NCBI GenBank assembly: GCA_963830885.1
Contig: CAWHOA010000012.1
Location: forward strand, 248,001-312,000
Length of the DNA: 64,000 bases
Direction of reading: 5' to 3'
From: JAIBJN01 sp963830885
Lineage (GTDB): Bacteria; Actinomycetota; Thermoleophilia; Gaiellales; Gaiellaceae
Shown here: positions 38,678 through 48,051 of the stretch, piece after piece
How positions within the stretch are numbered: position 1 is the stretch's first letter
Layout: every line of letters begins with the position of its first letter
Position numbers and translations under genes: made by a program
Notes under the pieces: model-generated
What the model was told of the DNA's origin: nothing
Databases searched by the model: none
The model's input: only the letters and a program-made list of their open reading frames with translations

Positions 38678-41107
38678 GTGCTCCTCGGAAGACGTAGGCG
38701 CGGCGCACCCAGGCGCCCTCGCCGGATCCGCAAGCTTCGGTTCCTCGCGCTCCTCACCGTCGTCACTTGCTTGATGACGGTGTCGTTCGCCTACGGCCTC
38801 GTCAGCTCCGTTGCCAGCGAGCTCCCCCAGCTCGAGCCGGGGAACGAGCGGCGGACCGAGCGGCTCGGCCACATCTACGCCTCGGACGGGAAGACCGTGC
38901 TCGCCGTCCTGCGCGGCTCCGAGAGCCGCGTCCTGGTCGAGTCCGAGCAGATCTCGCCCGTGATGAAACAGGCGATCGTCGCCGTCGAGGACCGCCGCTT
39001 CTGGGAGCACAAGGGTGTGGACATCCAGGGCATGGCCCGGGCGGTCTGGGCCGACCTCCGCTCGCAGGAGGTCATCCAGGGCGGCTCGACCATCACGCAG
39101 CAGTTCATCAAGAACCAGTACACGCAGCAGGAGCGGACGGTCAGCCGGAAGCTCAAGGAGGCCGCGCTCGCCTGGCAGCTCGAGCAGCGGTGGTCGAAGG
39201 ACCGGATCCTGACCGCCTACCTCAACACGATCTACTTCGGCAACGGCGCCTACGGCGTCGAGATGGCGGCGCGGGTGTACTTCGACAAGCGCGCGAAGGA
39301 TCTGACTCTCGCCGAAGCCGCCCTCCTGGCGGGCCTACCGGCGAGCCCGGGCGCCTACGACCCGGCGTCGAACCCCGAGGCGGCCACGAGCCGCCGGACG
39401 ACCGTTCTCCGCCTGATGCTCGAGCAGGGGCTCATCACAGCCTCCGACTACCGCACGGCCGACGAGTCCCCGCTCCCGGACGCGGACGACATCGGTCTCC
39501 TGGGAGCCAAGGGGCGCGTCGGGTACTTCTCCGAGTACGTCAAGCAGCAGCTCGTCCCGTACTACGGCTCGGGCGAGGTCTTCGGCGGCGGACTGGAGAT
39601 CTACACGTCGATCGACCTCGAGCTGCAGGAGATCGCACGCCGCGCGGTCGACCAGTGGCTCCCCGACCCGAACGGCCCCGAAGCCGCGCTCGTCGCCATC
39701 GACCCTCGCGACGGCCGCGTGCTGGCAATGGTCGGCGGACAGAGCTTCCGCAAGAGCCAGTTCAACCTCGCCGTGCAGGGCCAGCGCCAGACGGGCTCGG
39801 CGTTCAAGCCGTTCGTGCTCACGGCCGCGGTCGAGCAGGGGATCTCGCCGCAGACCGTCTTCACCTCCGAGCCGACCGTCATCAACCTGGGAGACAAGCT
39901 CTGGTCGGTCAGCAACTACGAGGGCTCCTACCTCGGGTCGATCGACCTGCAGGAGGCGACCATCCACTCCGACAACTCCGTCTACGCACAGCTGACGTCG
40001 CAGGTGGGGCCGAAGTCGGTCGCCAGCATGGCGCACAAGCTCGGCGTCACCCGGCCGCTCGACGACTTCTTCGCGATCGGGCTCGGCGTCGAGGCGGTCA
40101 GCCCGCTCGAGATGGCGCGCGCGTTCGCGACACTCGCCAACGGCGGCCACCGCGTCGACGGCTCGGTGCTCGGCAACGTCCCGCGCGCGGTGCTCAGGGT
40201 GGAGGACGGCGTCAACGCCGACGCCAACGACCCCGTCGAAAAGCAGGCCGTGGAGGAGAACGACGCCGCCATCGTCACCTCCATCCTCCAGCGCGTGGTC
40301 AGCGAGGGCACGGGGCAGCGTGCCGCGCTCGACGACCGGTCCGTGGCCGGGAAGACCGGCACGACAGAGAACTACGGGGACGCCTGGTTCGTGGGCTACA
40401 CGCCGCAGCTCGCGGTTGCGGTGTGGGTGGGCTACCCCGATCGCCTCCAGCCGATGGAGACGGAGTTCAACGGCGACCCCGTGGCGGGGGGCACCTTCCC
40501 CGCGCTCATCTGGCGCTCGTTCGCCAAGCGCGCGCTCAGGCACCTGGACGAGCCGCCCGAGAGCTTCCCGTACCCGTCCTACGAGCCGATCGTCGCCCGC
40601 CAGGTCGTCTTCCGGCACAACAGGACACTCCTCGACAACGGCAACTGCAAGGGCTCGCGGCAGATCCTCTACTTCGCCGACGCCGGCCCGGAGGCCGAGG
40701 CCGACTGCAAGCCGAACGAGGTCGACGTCCCCAACCTCATCGGCTCGCGCCTGGGAGCGGCGAAGGCCCACCTCGCCACCATGCCGCTGGTCGCCGACGT
40801 GGTCTGGCGGCGGGCCGAGCCGGGCGAGCGCCTCGGCTTCGTCGTCGACCAGAAGCCGCGGGGCGGGACGCTCTCAACCTGGAGCACCGTGCGCATCGTC
40901 CTCCCCCGGCCCGCCAACGGCCGCGTGCCGGACGTCGTCGGCCTCACCGCCGAGAAGGCCAAGCGGCGGCTGTCGAAACGGATGCTCGCCGCGCTCGAGA
41001 CCTACGTGGACGGCGGGCGCCCGGGCGTCGTCCTGGCCCAGTTCCCGCGCGCGGGGCTGGCGGCCACGCGCAACATGACCGTGCGCCTCGTCATCGGCCG
41101 CAGCTGA
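38678..41107 (+). CDS. Class A penicillin-binding protein (PBP1A type) with PASTA domains
   Basis: An 809-residue bifunctional cell-wall synthase. A cytoplasmic basic tail and one span (about 22-45) lead to a glycosyltransferase domain (AVEDRRFWEHKGVD with catalytic Glu; GGSTITQQFIKN). A transpeptidase domain follows with TGSAFKPF (SxxK), SDNSVY (SxN) and KTGTTE (KTG). Two C-terminal PASTA-like domains (VPNLIGSRLGAAKAHL, VPDVVGLTAEKAKRRL) probably bind peptidoglycan. The GTG start has TAGACT 10 bases upstream. Confidence 0.95.
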   Translation: MLLGRRRRGAPRRPRRIRKLRFLALLTVVTCLMTVSFAYGLVSSVASELPQLEPGNERRTERLGHIYASDGKTVLAVLRGSESRVLVESEQISPVMKQAIVAVEDRRFWEHKGVDIQGMARAVWADLRSQEVIQGGSTITQQFIKNQYTQQERTVSRKLKEAALAWQLEQRWSKDRILTAYLNTIYFGNGAYGVEMAARVYFDKRAKDLTLAEAALLAGLPASPGAYDPASNPEAATSRRTTVLRLMLEQGLITASDYRTADESPLPDADDIGLLGAKGRVGYFSEYVKQQLVPYYGSGEVFGGGLEIYTSIDLELQEIARRAVDQWLPDPNGPEAALVAIDPRDGRVLAMVGGQSFRKSQFNLAVQGQRQTGSAFKPFVLTAAVEQGISPQTVFTSEPTVINLGDKLWSVSNYEGSYLGSIDLQEATIHSDNSVYAQLTSQVGPKSVASMAHKLGVTRPLDDFFAIGLGVEAVSPLEMARAFATLANGGHRVDGSVLGNVPRAVLRVEDGVNADANDPVEKQAVEENDAAIVTSILQRVVSEGTGQRAALDDRSVAGKTGTTENYGDAWFVGYTPQLAVAVWVGYPDRLQPMETEFNGDPVAGGTFPALIWRSFAKRALRHLDEPPESFPYPSYEPIVARQVVFRHNRTLLDNGNCKGSRQILYFADAGPEAEADCKPNEVDVPNLIGSRLGAAKAHLATMPLVADVVWRRAEPGERLGFVVDQKPRGGTLSTWSTVRIVLPRPANGRVPDVVGLTAEKAKRRLSKRMLAALETYVDGGRPGVVLAQFPRAGLAATRNMTVRLVIGRS

Positions 41108-41157
41108 CGCGCGTCCGCCAGCGCTGACAGAATCCGCCGGAACAAGGAGGTCTACAC

Positions 41158-41562
41158 ATGGAAGCGTCCGTCGTCCCAGCTTCGTCAGGCAACACCGGCC
41201 CGCTCGGGCATCCCCGCGGCATCGGCTTCGGGATCCTCCTGTACATCGTCACCCTCGGTATCTACGGCGTGTACTGGATCTACAAGACGATGGAGGAGAT
41301 CGGCAGGCACGTCGGCGAGGGTCTCGGTGGCGTCCTCAGCCTCGTCATCTGGATCGTGATCAGCCCGGTCATGGCCTTCGTGACCCCGTCCGAGGTCGGA
41401 AAGATGTACGCCAGGGACGGCCAGGAGCCGCCCATGACCGGCTGGACCGGCCTCTGGCTCTTCCCGGGCGCCTTCCTCATCGTCCCGGCGATCGTCTGGT
41501 TCGTGAAGATCCAGAGGGCCCTCAACCGGTACTGGGAGGGCAAGGGCGCGACGGCCGCCTAG
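41158..41562 (+). CDS. DUF4234-like small membrane protein
   Basis: A 134-residue protein with two to three membrane spans. The segment RGIGFGILLYIVTLGIYGVYWIYK, then LNRYWEGKGA, fits the DUF4234 pattern (LLxxVTxGIYxIYW, RxLN). AAGGAGGT precedes the ATG. Its TAG stop is shared on the opposite strand by the convergent glycosylase (palindrome CTAG). Function unknown. Confidence 0.82.
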   Translation: MEASVVPASSGNTGPLGHPRGIGFGILLYIVTLGIYGVYWIYKTMEEIGRHVGEGLGGVLSLVIWIVISPVMAFVTPSEVGKMYARDGQEPPMTGWTGLWLFPGAFLIVPAIVWFVKIQRALNRYWEGKGATAA

Positions 41563-42125
41563 CCCGAGAAGCGCCTGCTCGCGAACGGAGAGCCGGCGAG
41601 CCCGTAGCGCCACGGAAGCTCGGCTGCGCGCGTGATCCCCACGCGCGGGCCGGTGACGATGTCGACGGCCTTCTCCGCCGCCTGCAGCTCGAACGGCGGG
41701 CGGTCGAGGGGGAGGCCGTCGTGCGCACCGGTGACCCCGAGCGCCTGGCACAGGCGGCCCGGGCCCGAGCAGAGACGGCGATCCTCGTCCAGGCCGCGCC
41801 TTGCGCGCATCGTGTCGAGACCCACCAGGGGCTCGAGCGCACGCACGAGCACGGCCTCGGGGCTCCCCTCGGGGCCGCACACCAGGTTGAGGCACCAGTG
41901 GATGCCGTAGGAGCGGTAGACGTACGCGTGCCCTCCGGGGCCGAACATGGCGCGGTTGCGGGCGGTCGGGCCGCGGTAGCCGTGGCTGGCGGGGTCCCCG
42001 GAGTCGTAGGCCTCCACCTCGACGATCCGGCCGCCGATGCCGGCCACGAGCAGCATGCCGCCGACGAGCTCGGGCGCCACCTCGTGGACGCTCCGCGCGA
42101 AGAAGCCGCGCGTGAGGACGGTCAA
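41559..42125 (-). CDS. 3-methyladenine DNA glycosylase (AAG/MPG family)
   Basis: A 188-residue monofunctional glycosylase excising alkylated or deaminated purines. Diagnostic segments are IVEVEAYDSGDPASHGYRG (catalytic Glu in EVEAY), RNRAMFGPGGHAYVYRSYGIH and SGPGRLCQALGV. Length is normal for bacterial AAG. The TTG start overlaps the upstream gene's stop (TTGA), so it is coupled to the RemA-like gene. Confidence 0.94.
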   Translation of the reverse strand: MTVLTRGFFARSVHEVAPELVGGMLLVAGIGGRIVEVEAYDSGDPASHGYRGPTARNRAMFGPGGHAYVYRSYGIHWCLNLVCGPEGSPEAVLVRALEPLVGLDTMRARRGLDEDRRLCSGPGRLCQALGVTGAHDGLPLDRPPFELQAAEKAVDIVTGPRVGITRAAELPWRYGLAGSPFASRRFSG

Positions 42126-42481
42126 AAGAGCTGTTCGGCCTCGGCCGGTTTCGAGCTCGCCTCGAGCAGCTTGCGCGCGCGCCGCCCGAGGTCGCCCAGG
42201 TCGACGCGGCCCTTCTCGGCGTCCTCGGCGATCCGCTCGGCAAATGCGAGCGCGTCGTCGAGGAGCTTCGAGCCGGCGGCGACGTCCTGGCCCATGTCGT
42301 GCAGGATCGTCCGCTCCGTGCGTGAGGCCACGATCGGCTCGGCGATGCCGTCGACCCAGACCAGCGTCCGCCTCCCACCGCCGCGGTCGTCTCCGCGGAT
42401 CGGCTCGAGCGCGTAGATCTTGTCCGCGCGCGCGTACTTGCCGAAGCCGAGGAAGACCATGCGGGGCGCGACGTCCGCCAC
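42122..42481 (-). CDS. Small protein with a RemA/DUF370-like N-terminus, hypothetical
   Basis: A 119-residue soluble protein. The N-terminal 60 residues (VFLGFGKYARADKIYALEP, then GGRRTLVWVDG, then SRTERTIL) loosely resemble RemA/DUF370 regulators (IGFGN...RI..I...GRRTRAVI...D). The second half is a helical Ala/Glu-rich tail. I offer this as resemblance, not identification. GATAAT ends 6 bases before the GTG with no ribosome site, a clear leaderless candidate. It is co-transcribed with the glycosylase. Confidence 0.65.
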   Translation of the reverse strand: MADVAPRMVFLGFGKYARADKIYALEPIRGDDRGGGRRTLVWVDGIAEPIVASRTERTILHDMGQDVAAGSKLLDDALAFAERIAEDAEKGRVDLGDLGRRARKLLEASSKPAEAEQLF

Positions 42482-42738
42482 GGAAGGATTATCGCAATCC
42501 CACCGGCGCGCTTCGCCGGGCCTCGCGCCTCGGACTCATGCGCCCGGGTAAAGGGAGACCCACCTCCCCGACCCGTTGGCCTCGAGCCTACCGCGGAAAT
42601 CCGCTCAGGTGGGAGACGAAACCGCGCCAAGAGCGTGCCGATCGCCAGACGACCGCTGCCGATCCGACCCCAGGCGCCGACGGCGGTGCGGTGGGCCGAG
42701 CTCCCGGCGCGCCAGCACCCCGGCGCCGGGCCGCGCGC

Positions 42739-43905
42739 CTAGCCGAGCGACCGGGCGAGCACGTCCACGACGCGCTCCTGATCCTCTGCACCGAGGCGCG
42801 AGTGGAAGGGGAGCGCGAGCGAGCGGGCGCTCATCTCCTCGGAGACCGGCAGCATCCCCTCGCGGTAGCCGAAACGCTCCTGGTAGTACGGCTGGAGATG
42901 AATCGAGGGCAGGTACGGCTTGGAGGCGATGCCCTCGGCGCCGAGGCGGGCGATCACCTCGTTCCTGTCGATCCCCGCCGCGAGCGTGACCACGTAGACG
43001 AACCACGACCGGTGATGGTCGTCGTCGTCCGGGAGCGGCGCGGCGACGTCGTCCAGGCGTGCGAGCAGCTCGCCGTAGCGGGCGGCCACCTCGTCGCGGG
43101 CCGCCAGGATCTCGTCGAGCCGCTCGACCTGCGCGAGCCCGAGCGCGGCCGAGAGGTCGTCGATGCGGTAGTTGTAGCCCAGCCGCGAATGGGTGAGCCA
43201 ACCGCCGTCGTCGCTTCGGCCCTGGTTGGAAAGGCTCTTGAGAAGCGCCCACTCCTCCTCCGACCCGACCGCGACGGCCCCTCCCTCGGCCGTCGTCATC
43301 TGTTTGTTCGCGTAGAAGGCGAAGACGGCCGGATGGCCGAAGGAGCCGATCGGCCGGCCGCGGTAGCGGGAGCCCAACGCCTCGGCCGCATCCTCGACGA
43401 TCGCGAGACCGTGACGCTCCGCGATCGCTTCCAGCTCCTCGAGCTCGGCCGGGTAGCCGAAGATGTGCGCCGGAAGGATCGCCTTCGTCCGCGGCGTGAT
43501 CGCCGCTTCCGCCAGCGCCGGGTCGATGTTGAGCGTCCGCGGGTCGATGTCGACGAACACCGGCGCCGCGCCCTCGTAGAGCGCGCAGTTCGCCGACGCG
43601 ATAAAGGAGAAGGGCGTCGTCACGACCTCGTCGCCGGTGCCGATGCCGGCCAGGCGCATGCAGAGGTGCAGGCCCGCGGTGCCGCTCGACACGGCCGCGA
43701 CGTAGGGCGCTCCGACCCGCTCTGCCAGCGCCGCCTCGAACTGGTCTGTCATCGGCCCGAGCGAGAGCTGCCCCGAGCGGAGCGTGCGGAGCACGAGCTC
43801 CTCCTCCCGCTCGCCGATCCAGGGCGCCGAAAGGCCGATCGGCCCCGGAGCGTCCGGGCTCAGGAGCCCGGGGCGGCCGGCGTCTTCTCCGCGTACTCCA
43901 GCCAT
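42739..43905 (-). CDS. DegT/DnrJ/EryC1-family aminotransferase
   Basis: A 388-residue PLP enzyme of the sugar-aminotransferase family. Motifs: SSGTAGLHLCMRLAGIG, DEVVTTPFSFIASAN, VEDAAEALGSRYRGRPIGSFG, PLP-lysine in FYANKQMTTAEGG, and RIDDLSAALGLAQVERLD. It would aminate a keto-sugar for a cell-surface glycan or related product. The chosen ATG overlaps the ilvE 3' end by 46 bases; a shorter start near residue 19 is also possible. Confidence 0.88.
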   Translation of the reverse strand: MAGVRGEDAGRPGLLSPDAPGPIGLSAPWIGEREEELVLRTLRSGQLSLGPMTDQFEAALAERVGAPYVAAVSSGTAGLHLCMRLAGIGTGDEVVTTPFSFIASANCALYEGAAPVFVDIDPRTLNIDPALAEAAITPRTKAILPAHIFGYPAELEELEAIAERHGLAIVEDAAEALGSRYRGRPIGSFGHPAVFAFYANKQMTTAEGGAVAVGSEEEWALLKSLSNQGRSDDGGWLTHSRLGYNYRIDDLSAALGLAQVERLDEILAARDEVAARYGELLARLDDVAAPLPDDDDHHRSWFVYVVTLAAGIDRNEVIARLGAEGIASKPYLPSIHLQPYYQERFGYREGMLPVSEEMSARSLALPFHSRLGAEDQERVVDVLARSLG

Positions 43906-44795
43906 CGTGTGAAGCGCTCGTCGCGACCGCGGACCGCGGCGAAGAACACATCCTGGATCGCCTTCGTCACCGGGCCCGGATCGCCGATCTCGTGGTCGTC
44001 CACCGAGCGGACGGGCGTCACCTCCGCGGCGGTGCCGCACATGAAGAGCTCGTCGGCGATGTAGAGGTCGGAGCGAATGACCTGCTTCTCGTGGACCGCG
44101 TAGCCGAGGGTCTGCGCAATCTCGATGACGGCCTGCCGCGTGATCCCCTGGAGGATCGAGGCCGACAGGTCCGGCGTCGAGATGACCTCGTCCTTGACGA
44201 CGAAGATGTTCTCGCCGGAGCCGTCCGCCACGAAGCCGTCGTCGGTGAGGAGAATCGCCTCCTCGTAGCCGGCGCGCGTCGCCTCGATCACGGCGAGCAT
44301 CGAGTTGAGGTAGATGCCGGTCGCCTTGGCGACGTGCGGGATCGTGTTCGGCCCGACGCGCTTCCACGAGGACACCTTGGCGCGGATCCCCTTGGTCAGA
44401 GCCTCCTCGCCGAGGTAGGCGCCCCACGGCCAGGTCATCAGCACGACATCGACCGGGTTCGTCCCCGGGTGGACGCCCAGCTCGCCGTAGCCGTAGAAGG
44501 CGATCGGGCGCAGGTAGCACTCGCTGAGGCCGTTGACGGCGATGAGCTCGTGCGTCGCGAGCCGGAGCTCCTCCACCGAATACGGGAGCTCCATGTGCAG
44601 GAGCTGCGCCGACTGGTGCAGCCGCTCGAGATGAGGCGTGAGCCGGAACACGGCCGGGCCGGCGTCCGTCTCGTAGCAACGGATCCCTTCGAACACGCCC
44701 GAGCCGTAGTGGAGCCCGTGGGCGCCGACGTGGACCTTCGCGTCGGCCCAGTTCACGAGCTCGCCGTTCATCCAGATCTTCTCGGTGGCCCTCAT
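43860..44795 (-). CDS. ilvE: Branched-chain amino acid aminotransferase
   Basis: A 311-residue fold-type IV aminotransferase that transaminates the 2-oxo acids of Val, Leu and Ile. It has HYGSGVFEGIRCY, the PLP-lysine in VAKATGIYLNSML (near residue 155), DDGFVADGSGENIFVVKD and CGTAAEVTPVRSVDD, all typical of IlvE. TAACCT ends 7 bases before the ATG, so it is probably leaderless. The DegT-type gene follows on the same transcript. Confidence 0.95.
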   Translation of the reverse strand: MRATEKIWMNGELVNWADAKVHVGAHGLHYGSGVFEGIRCYETDAGPAVFRLTPHLERLHQSAQLLHMELPYSVEELRLATHELIAVNGLSECYLRPIAFYGYGELGVHPGTNPVDVVLMTWPWGAYLGEEALTKGIRAKVSSWKRVGPNTIPHVAKATGIYLNSMLAVIEATRAGYEEAILLTDDGFVADGSGENIFVVKDEVISTPDLSASILQGITRQAVIEIAQTLGYAVHEKQVIRSDLYIADELFMCGTAAEVTPVRSVDDHEIGDPGPVTKAIQDVFFAAVRGRDERFTRWLEYAEKTPAAPGS

Positions 44796-44805
44796 GGCTC
44801 GAAGG

Positions 44806-45297
44806 TTACTCCACGGTGAGAGGGGCGGGGCGGGCGCGCGCGAGGCGGGCGAGGTCGCTCGGGGCGAGAGCGGCCATGTGCCTGGGCGAGCCGGCACCGA
44901 TCCAGACGACCTCGTGCCCGAAGAGGGCCTGCTCGATCAGGATCGTCTCGATCCCGGGGAGAGGGAACGGCGCCACTCCGCCAGGCGGGAAGCCGGTGAG
45001 GCGCTCGACCGCATCGCCGCTGACCACCTTGACGCGCTCGCAGCCGGCCGCCGCCGCGACCCGGGCGGTATCGGCACGGCTGTTGCCGGGGACCATGACG
45101 ACGATGGGTCGCCCGTCGCCGGCGAAGACGAGCGACTTGACGATGCTCTCGATCGGGGCGCCTGTCGCCACCGCGGCGTCGGCGGCGGTCGGCGTCCCCT
45201 CGCCGAACTCCTCCACGCGGGCCTCGACCTTCGCCTCGCGGAGCACGGACACGACCCGCTCGACGGCCTCGGGCCAGCTACGCTCGCTCGTCGTCAT
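44806..45297 (-). CDS. YbaK/ProX-type aminoacyl-tRNA deacylase
   Basis: A 163-residue member of the YbaK/EbsC superfamily of free-standing editing domains that hydrolyse mischarged tRNAs. Matches include TAADAAVATGAPIESIVKSLVF (the conserved lysine is in this segment), VVMVPGNSRADT and TGFPPGGVAPF. Specificity (Cys-tRNAPro or other) is undetermined. It overlaps the serA 3' end by 20 bases. Confidence 0.9.
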   Translation of the reverse strand: MTTSERSWPEAVERVVSVLREAKVEARVEEFGEGTPTAADAAVATGAPIESIVKSLVFAGDGRPIVVMVPGNSRADTARVAAAAGCERVKVVSGDAVERLTGFPPGGVAPFPLPGIETILIEQALFGHEVVWIGAGSPRHMAALAPSDLARLARARPAPLTVE

Positions 45298-46872
45298 CGC
45301 CTCGCTCGAGCACGATGGCGTGCGGGTCGAGCAGGCCGGGCTCGGCGCGGATGCGCTCGAGGACCTCGGGCGTGATCGGATTGTCGAGCGTGAGCACCAT
45401 CAGGGCGCGTGAGCGCGGGCGGTTCCGGGAGACGGCCATGTTGGCGATGTTGACGTCGGCCTCACCCAGAAGCGTGCCGAGCCGGCCGATGCGCCCGGGC
45501 CGGTCGTCGTTGACGACGAAGAGCATCAGCGGCTCGATGGCGATCTCGATGTCGTAGCCGAGCGCGCGGACGAGGCGCGGCTCGTCGTCGCGGCCGGTGA
45601 TCGTCCCGCCGACAACGAGCTCCTGGTCGCCCGCGACCGCGGTCACCGTCATCAGGTTCTTGAAGTGGCGGGACGCTCGCCGCCGCTCCTCGCGCACTTC
45701 GATCCCGCGCTCCTCGGCGACGAGCGGGGCGTTCACGTAGTTGACCGCTTGCTCGACCCGCCCGCGGAACGCGCCGTTGAGCGCGGCGACGGTTAGCAGC
45801 CGCGTGTCGCGGTCGGCGAGCTCCCCCAGGTAGCGGAAGTCGAGGCGGTCGGCCGTGCCGCCGGCGAGCTCGATCGCCAGGGCACCCAGATCGGTCGCGA
45901 GCGGGAGGTAGGGGCCGAGCGCGTCGAGGTCCTCCGCCGCCACCGCAGGGACGTTGAGGGCGTTCGTGACCATGCCGCCGTCGAGGGCGGCCGCGACCTG
46001 CTCCGCCACGATCACGCCCGCGCGGTCCTGGGCCTCCTGCGTCGAGGCGGCCAGGTGCGGCGTGACCACGACGTTCGGCAGGCCGAGGAGCGGGCCCGAA
46101 TACGGCTCCTCCGTGAAGACGTCGAGCGCGGCGCCGGCGACCTTGCCGCTCGCGAGAGCCTCCTGGAGCGCGTCCTCGTCGACCAGCTCGCCCCGGGCAA
46201 CGTTCACAACGCGGACGCCGTCCTTCATCCGCGCGATCTGCTCCCGCCCGAGCAGGCCGCGCGTCTCGGGCGTCAGCGTGGAGTGGACGGAGACGAAGTC
46301 GGCGTCGGCGACGAGGTCGTCGAGCGTCTCGGCGCGCTCCACGCCGAGCTCACGGAACCGCTCGGGCGCTACGTACGGGTCGAAGGCGCGCACGCGCATC
46401 TCGAAGCCCCGGGCAGATCGCGCGACCTGCTGGCCGATCCTCCCGAAGCCGATCAGCCCCAGCGTCTTGCCGGCCAGCTCCAGGCCGGGGAAGCTGGAGC
46501 GCTCCCAGCGCCCCTCCTTCAGGGCGCCGTGTGCTTGCGGGATCTGGCGCGTCAACGCGAGCAGCAGGCCAAGCGTGTGCTCGGCCGCCGAGACGACCGT
46601 GGACTGGGGCGCGTTCGCGACCACGATGCCCCGCTTCGAGGCTGCGTCGAGGTCGACGTTGTCCACCCCCACTCCAGCCCTGCCGATCACCTTCAGCCGG
46701 TCGGCACGCTCGATCAGGTCGGCGGTCAGCTTCGTCCCGCTGCGGATGATGATCGCGTCGTAGTCCCGATCGTCGCGGCCAGGTCGCCGTCCGGCTCGAC
46801 GTCGACGTCGAATCGCTCTCGCAGGAGGTCGATTCCCGCCTCCGCGATGGACTCCCTGATGAGGACTCTCAC
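45278..46872 (-). pseudogene. serA: D-3-phosphoglycerate dehydrogenase, frameshifted near the N-terminus
   Basis: SerA oxidises 3-phosphoglycerate to start serine synthesis. The GTG start opens VRVLIRESIAEAGIDLL. Near 46765-46772 the frame breaks, and adding one G to a G3 run gives ATIGDYDAIIIRSGTKLT and rejoins GRAGVGVDNVDLD. After that the gene is intact: NAD motif GFGRIGQQVA, Arg/Glu/His catalytic set with TPHLAAST, an ASB domain and a C-terminal ACT domain (MLFVVNDDRPGRIG). Repaired length is about 531 residues, normal for type I PGDH. The GTG overlaps the upstream aminotransferase stop. Because the gene is core metabolism, a sequencing error is the more likely cause. Confidence 0.85.
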
Positions 46873-48023
46873 GCCGCGACTGGTTCTGCGTGCGCCTCGA
46901 GCGCGGCGGGGACGGCCGTCCCGCGCTCGACGTCGGCGCCGGCTTCCACGAGCGCGCGCTCGAGGGCGGCGAGCGCGGCGGAAACGTCCTGGACGTCCAC
47001 GTAACCGATGTGCCCGAAGCGGACGATCTTCCCCCGCTGCTTCCCCTGACCGCCGATCACCGTCACGCCGGACTGCTCCAGCATCGAGGCGACGATCGCC
47101 TGCCCGTCGACGTCCTCCGGCATGCGAATCGCGGTGACCACGGCAGAGCTGTCCAGGTCCGGCGAGAAGAGCTCGAGCCCCATCGCCTTGACGCCGGCAC
47201 GCGCGGCCCGGCCCAGGCGCACGTGCCGCTCGTGGGCGGCGGCGAGCCCCTCGGCGGCGATCAGCTCGAGCGCGACGTCGAGCCCGCGCACGAGGGAGAT
47301 GGCGGTCGAGAACGGCGTCTCGCTCTTCGCCTGCGCCGTGATCGCCAGCTGCCAGTCCATGTAGTAGCGCGGAAGCGTCGCGGTCTCCGTCGCTTCGAGG
47401 GCGGCCGGCGAGACAGCGGCGAACGCGAGCCCGGCAGGGCACATCAACGCCTTGTGCGAGCTCGTGAGAACGATGTCGAGGCCCCAGTCGTCCGTCTCGA
47501 GCGGGACGGCTGCGAGGCTCGAGATCGCGTCGACCGCGATCAGCGCGCCGGACCCGGCGATCCGCTCGGCGGTCGCCCGCACGTCGGCGACCCCTCCCGT
47601 CGACGTGTCCGAGTGCGTCAGATAGACGACCTTCGCGCCGCCGACCTCCTCCAGGCGGGCGCCGACCTCGTCCGGGCTCGGCAGCTCGCCCCACTCGTAG
47701 CGCAGGTGGACGACATCGAGCCCGTAGCGCTCGGCGATGGCCGCCCAGCGCTCGCCGAAGTACCCGTGCGAGACGCAGAGCACGCGGTCGCCGGGCGAGC
47801 AGACGTTGGCGACTGCGGACTCCATTGCCGCGGTGCCGGCCGCGGTGAAGAGGAGCACGTCGTTCTCTGTCCGGTACACCGCCTTCAGGCCGTCGATCAC
47901 CCTCGTGAACGCCGCCCCGAAGTCCGCCGACCGGTGGTGGATCATCGGCAGCGCCGTCGCCGCGAGCACCTCGGGCGGCACCGGAGTGGGTCCGGGCGTA
48001 ACGAGGTAGCGCTTCTCGGGCAT
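46869..48023 (-). CDS. Class V aminotransferase (serine-pyruvate/alanine-glyoxylate type)
   Basis: A 384-residue fold-type I PLP enzyme beginning KRYLVTPGPTPVPPEV. PLP-lysine lies in TSSHKALMCPAG and the Asp in IAVDAISSLAAVPL. Its coupling to serA (GTGA overlap) suggests it may convert 3-phosphohydroxypyruvate to phosphoserine, or use alanine/glyoxylate. The pathway role is inferred from the operon. The ATG at 48023 has TAACCT 8 bases upstream; a GTG two codons earlier is less likely. Confidence 0.9.
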   Translation of the reverse strand: MPEKRYLVTPGPTPVPPEVLAATALPMIHHRSADFGAAFTRVIDGLKAVYRTENDVLLFTAAGTAAMESAVANVCSPGDRVLCVSHGYFGERWAAIAERYGLDVVHLRYEWGELPSPDEVGARLEEVGGAKVVYLTHSDTSTGGVADVRATAERIAGSGALIAVDAISSLAAVPLETDDWGLDIVLTSSHKALMCPAGLAFAAVSPAALEATETATLPRYYMDWQLAITAQAKSETPFSTAISLVRGLDVALELIAAEGLAAAHERHVRLGRAARAGVKAMGLELFSPDLDSSAVVTAIRMPEDVDGQAIVASMLEQSGVTVIGGQGKQRGKIVRFGHIGYVDVQDVSAALAALERALVEAGADVERGTAVPAALEAHAEPVAA

Positions 48024-48051
48024 CGGCACTGAGGTTAACTGACGCGCACAG

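Noticed and set aside
39335..40771. 478-codon minus-strand ORF inside the PBP1A gene
   Set aside because: Antisense shadow; the sense strand carries full transglycosylase and transpeptidase motifs.
46890..48032. 380-codon plus-strand ORF antisense to the class V aminotransferase
   Set aside because: Shadow frame with biased composition and no domain.
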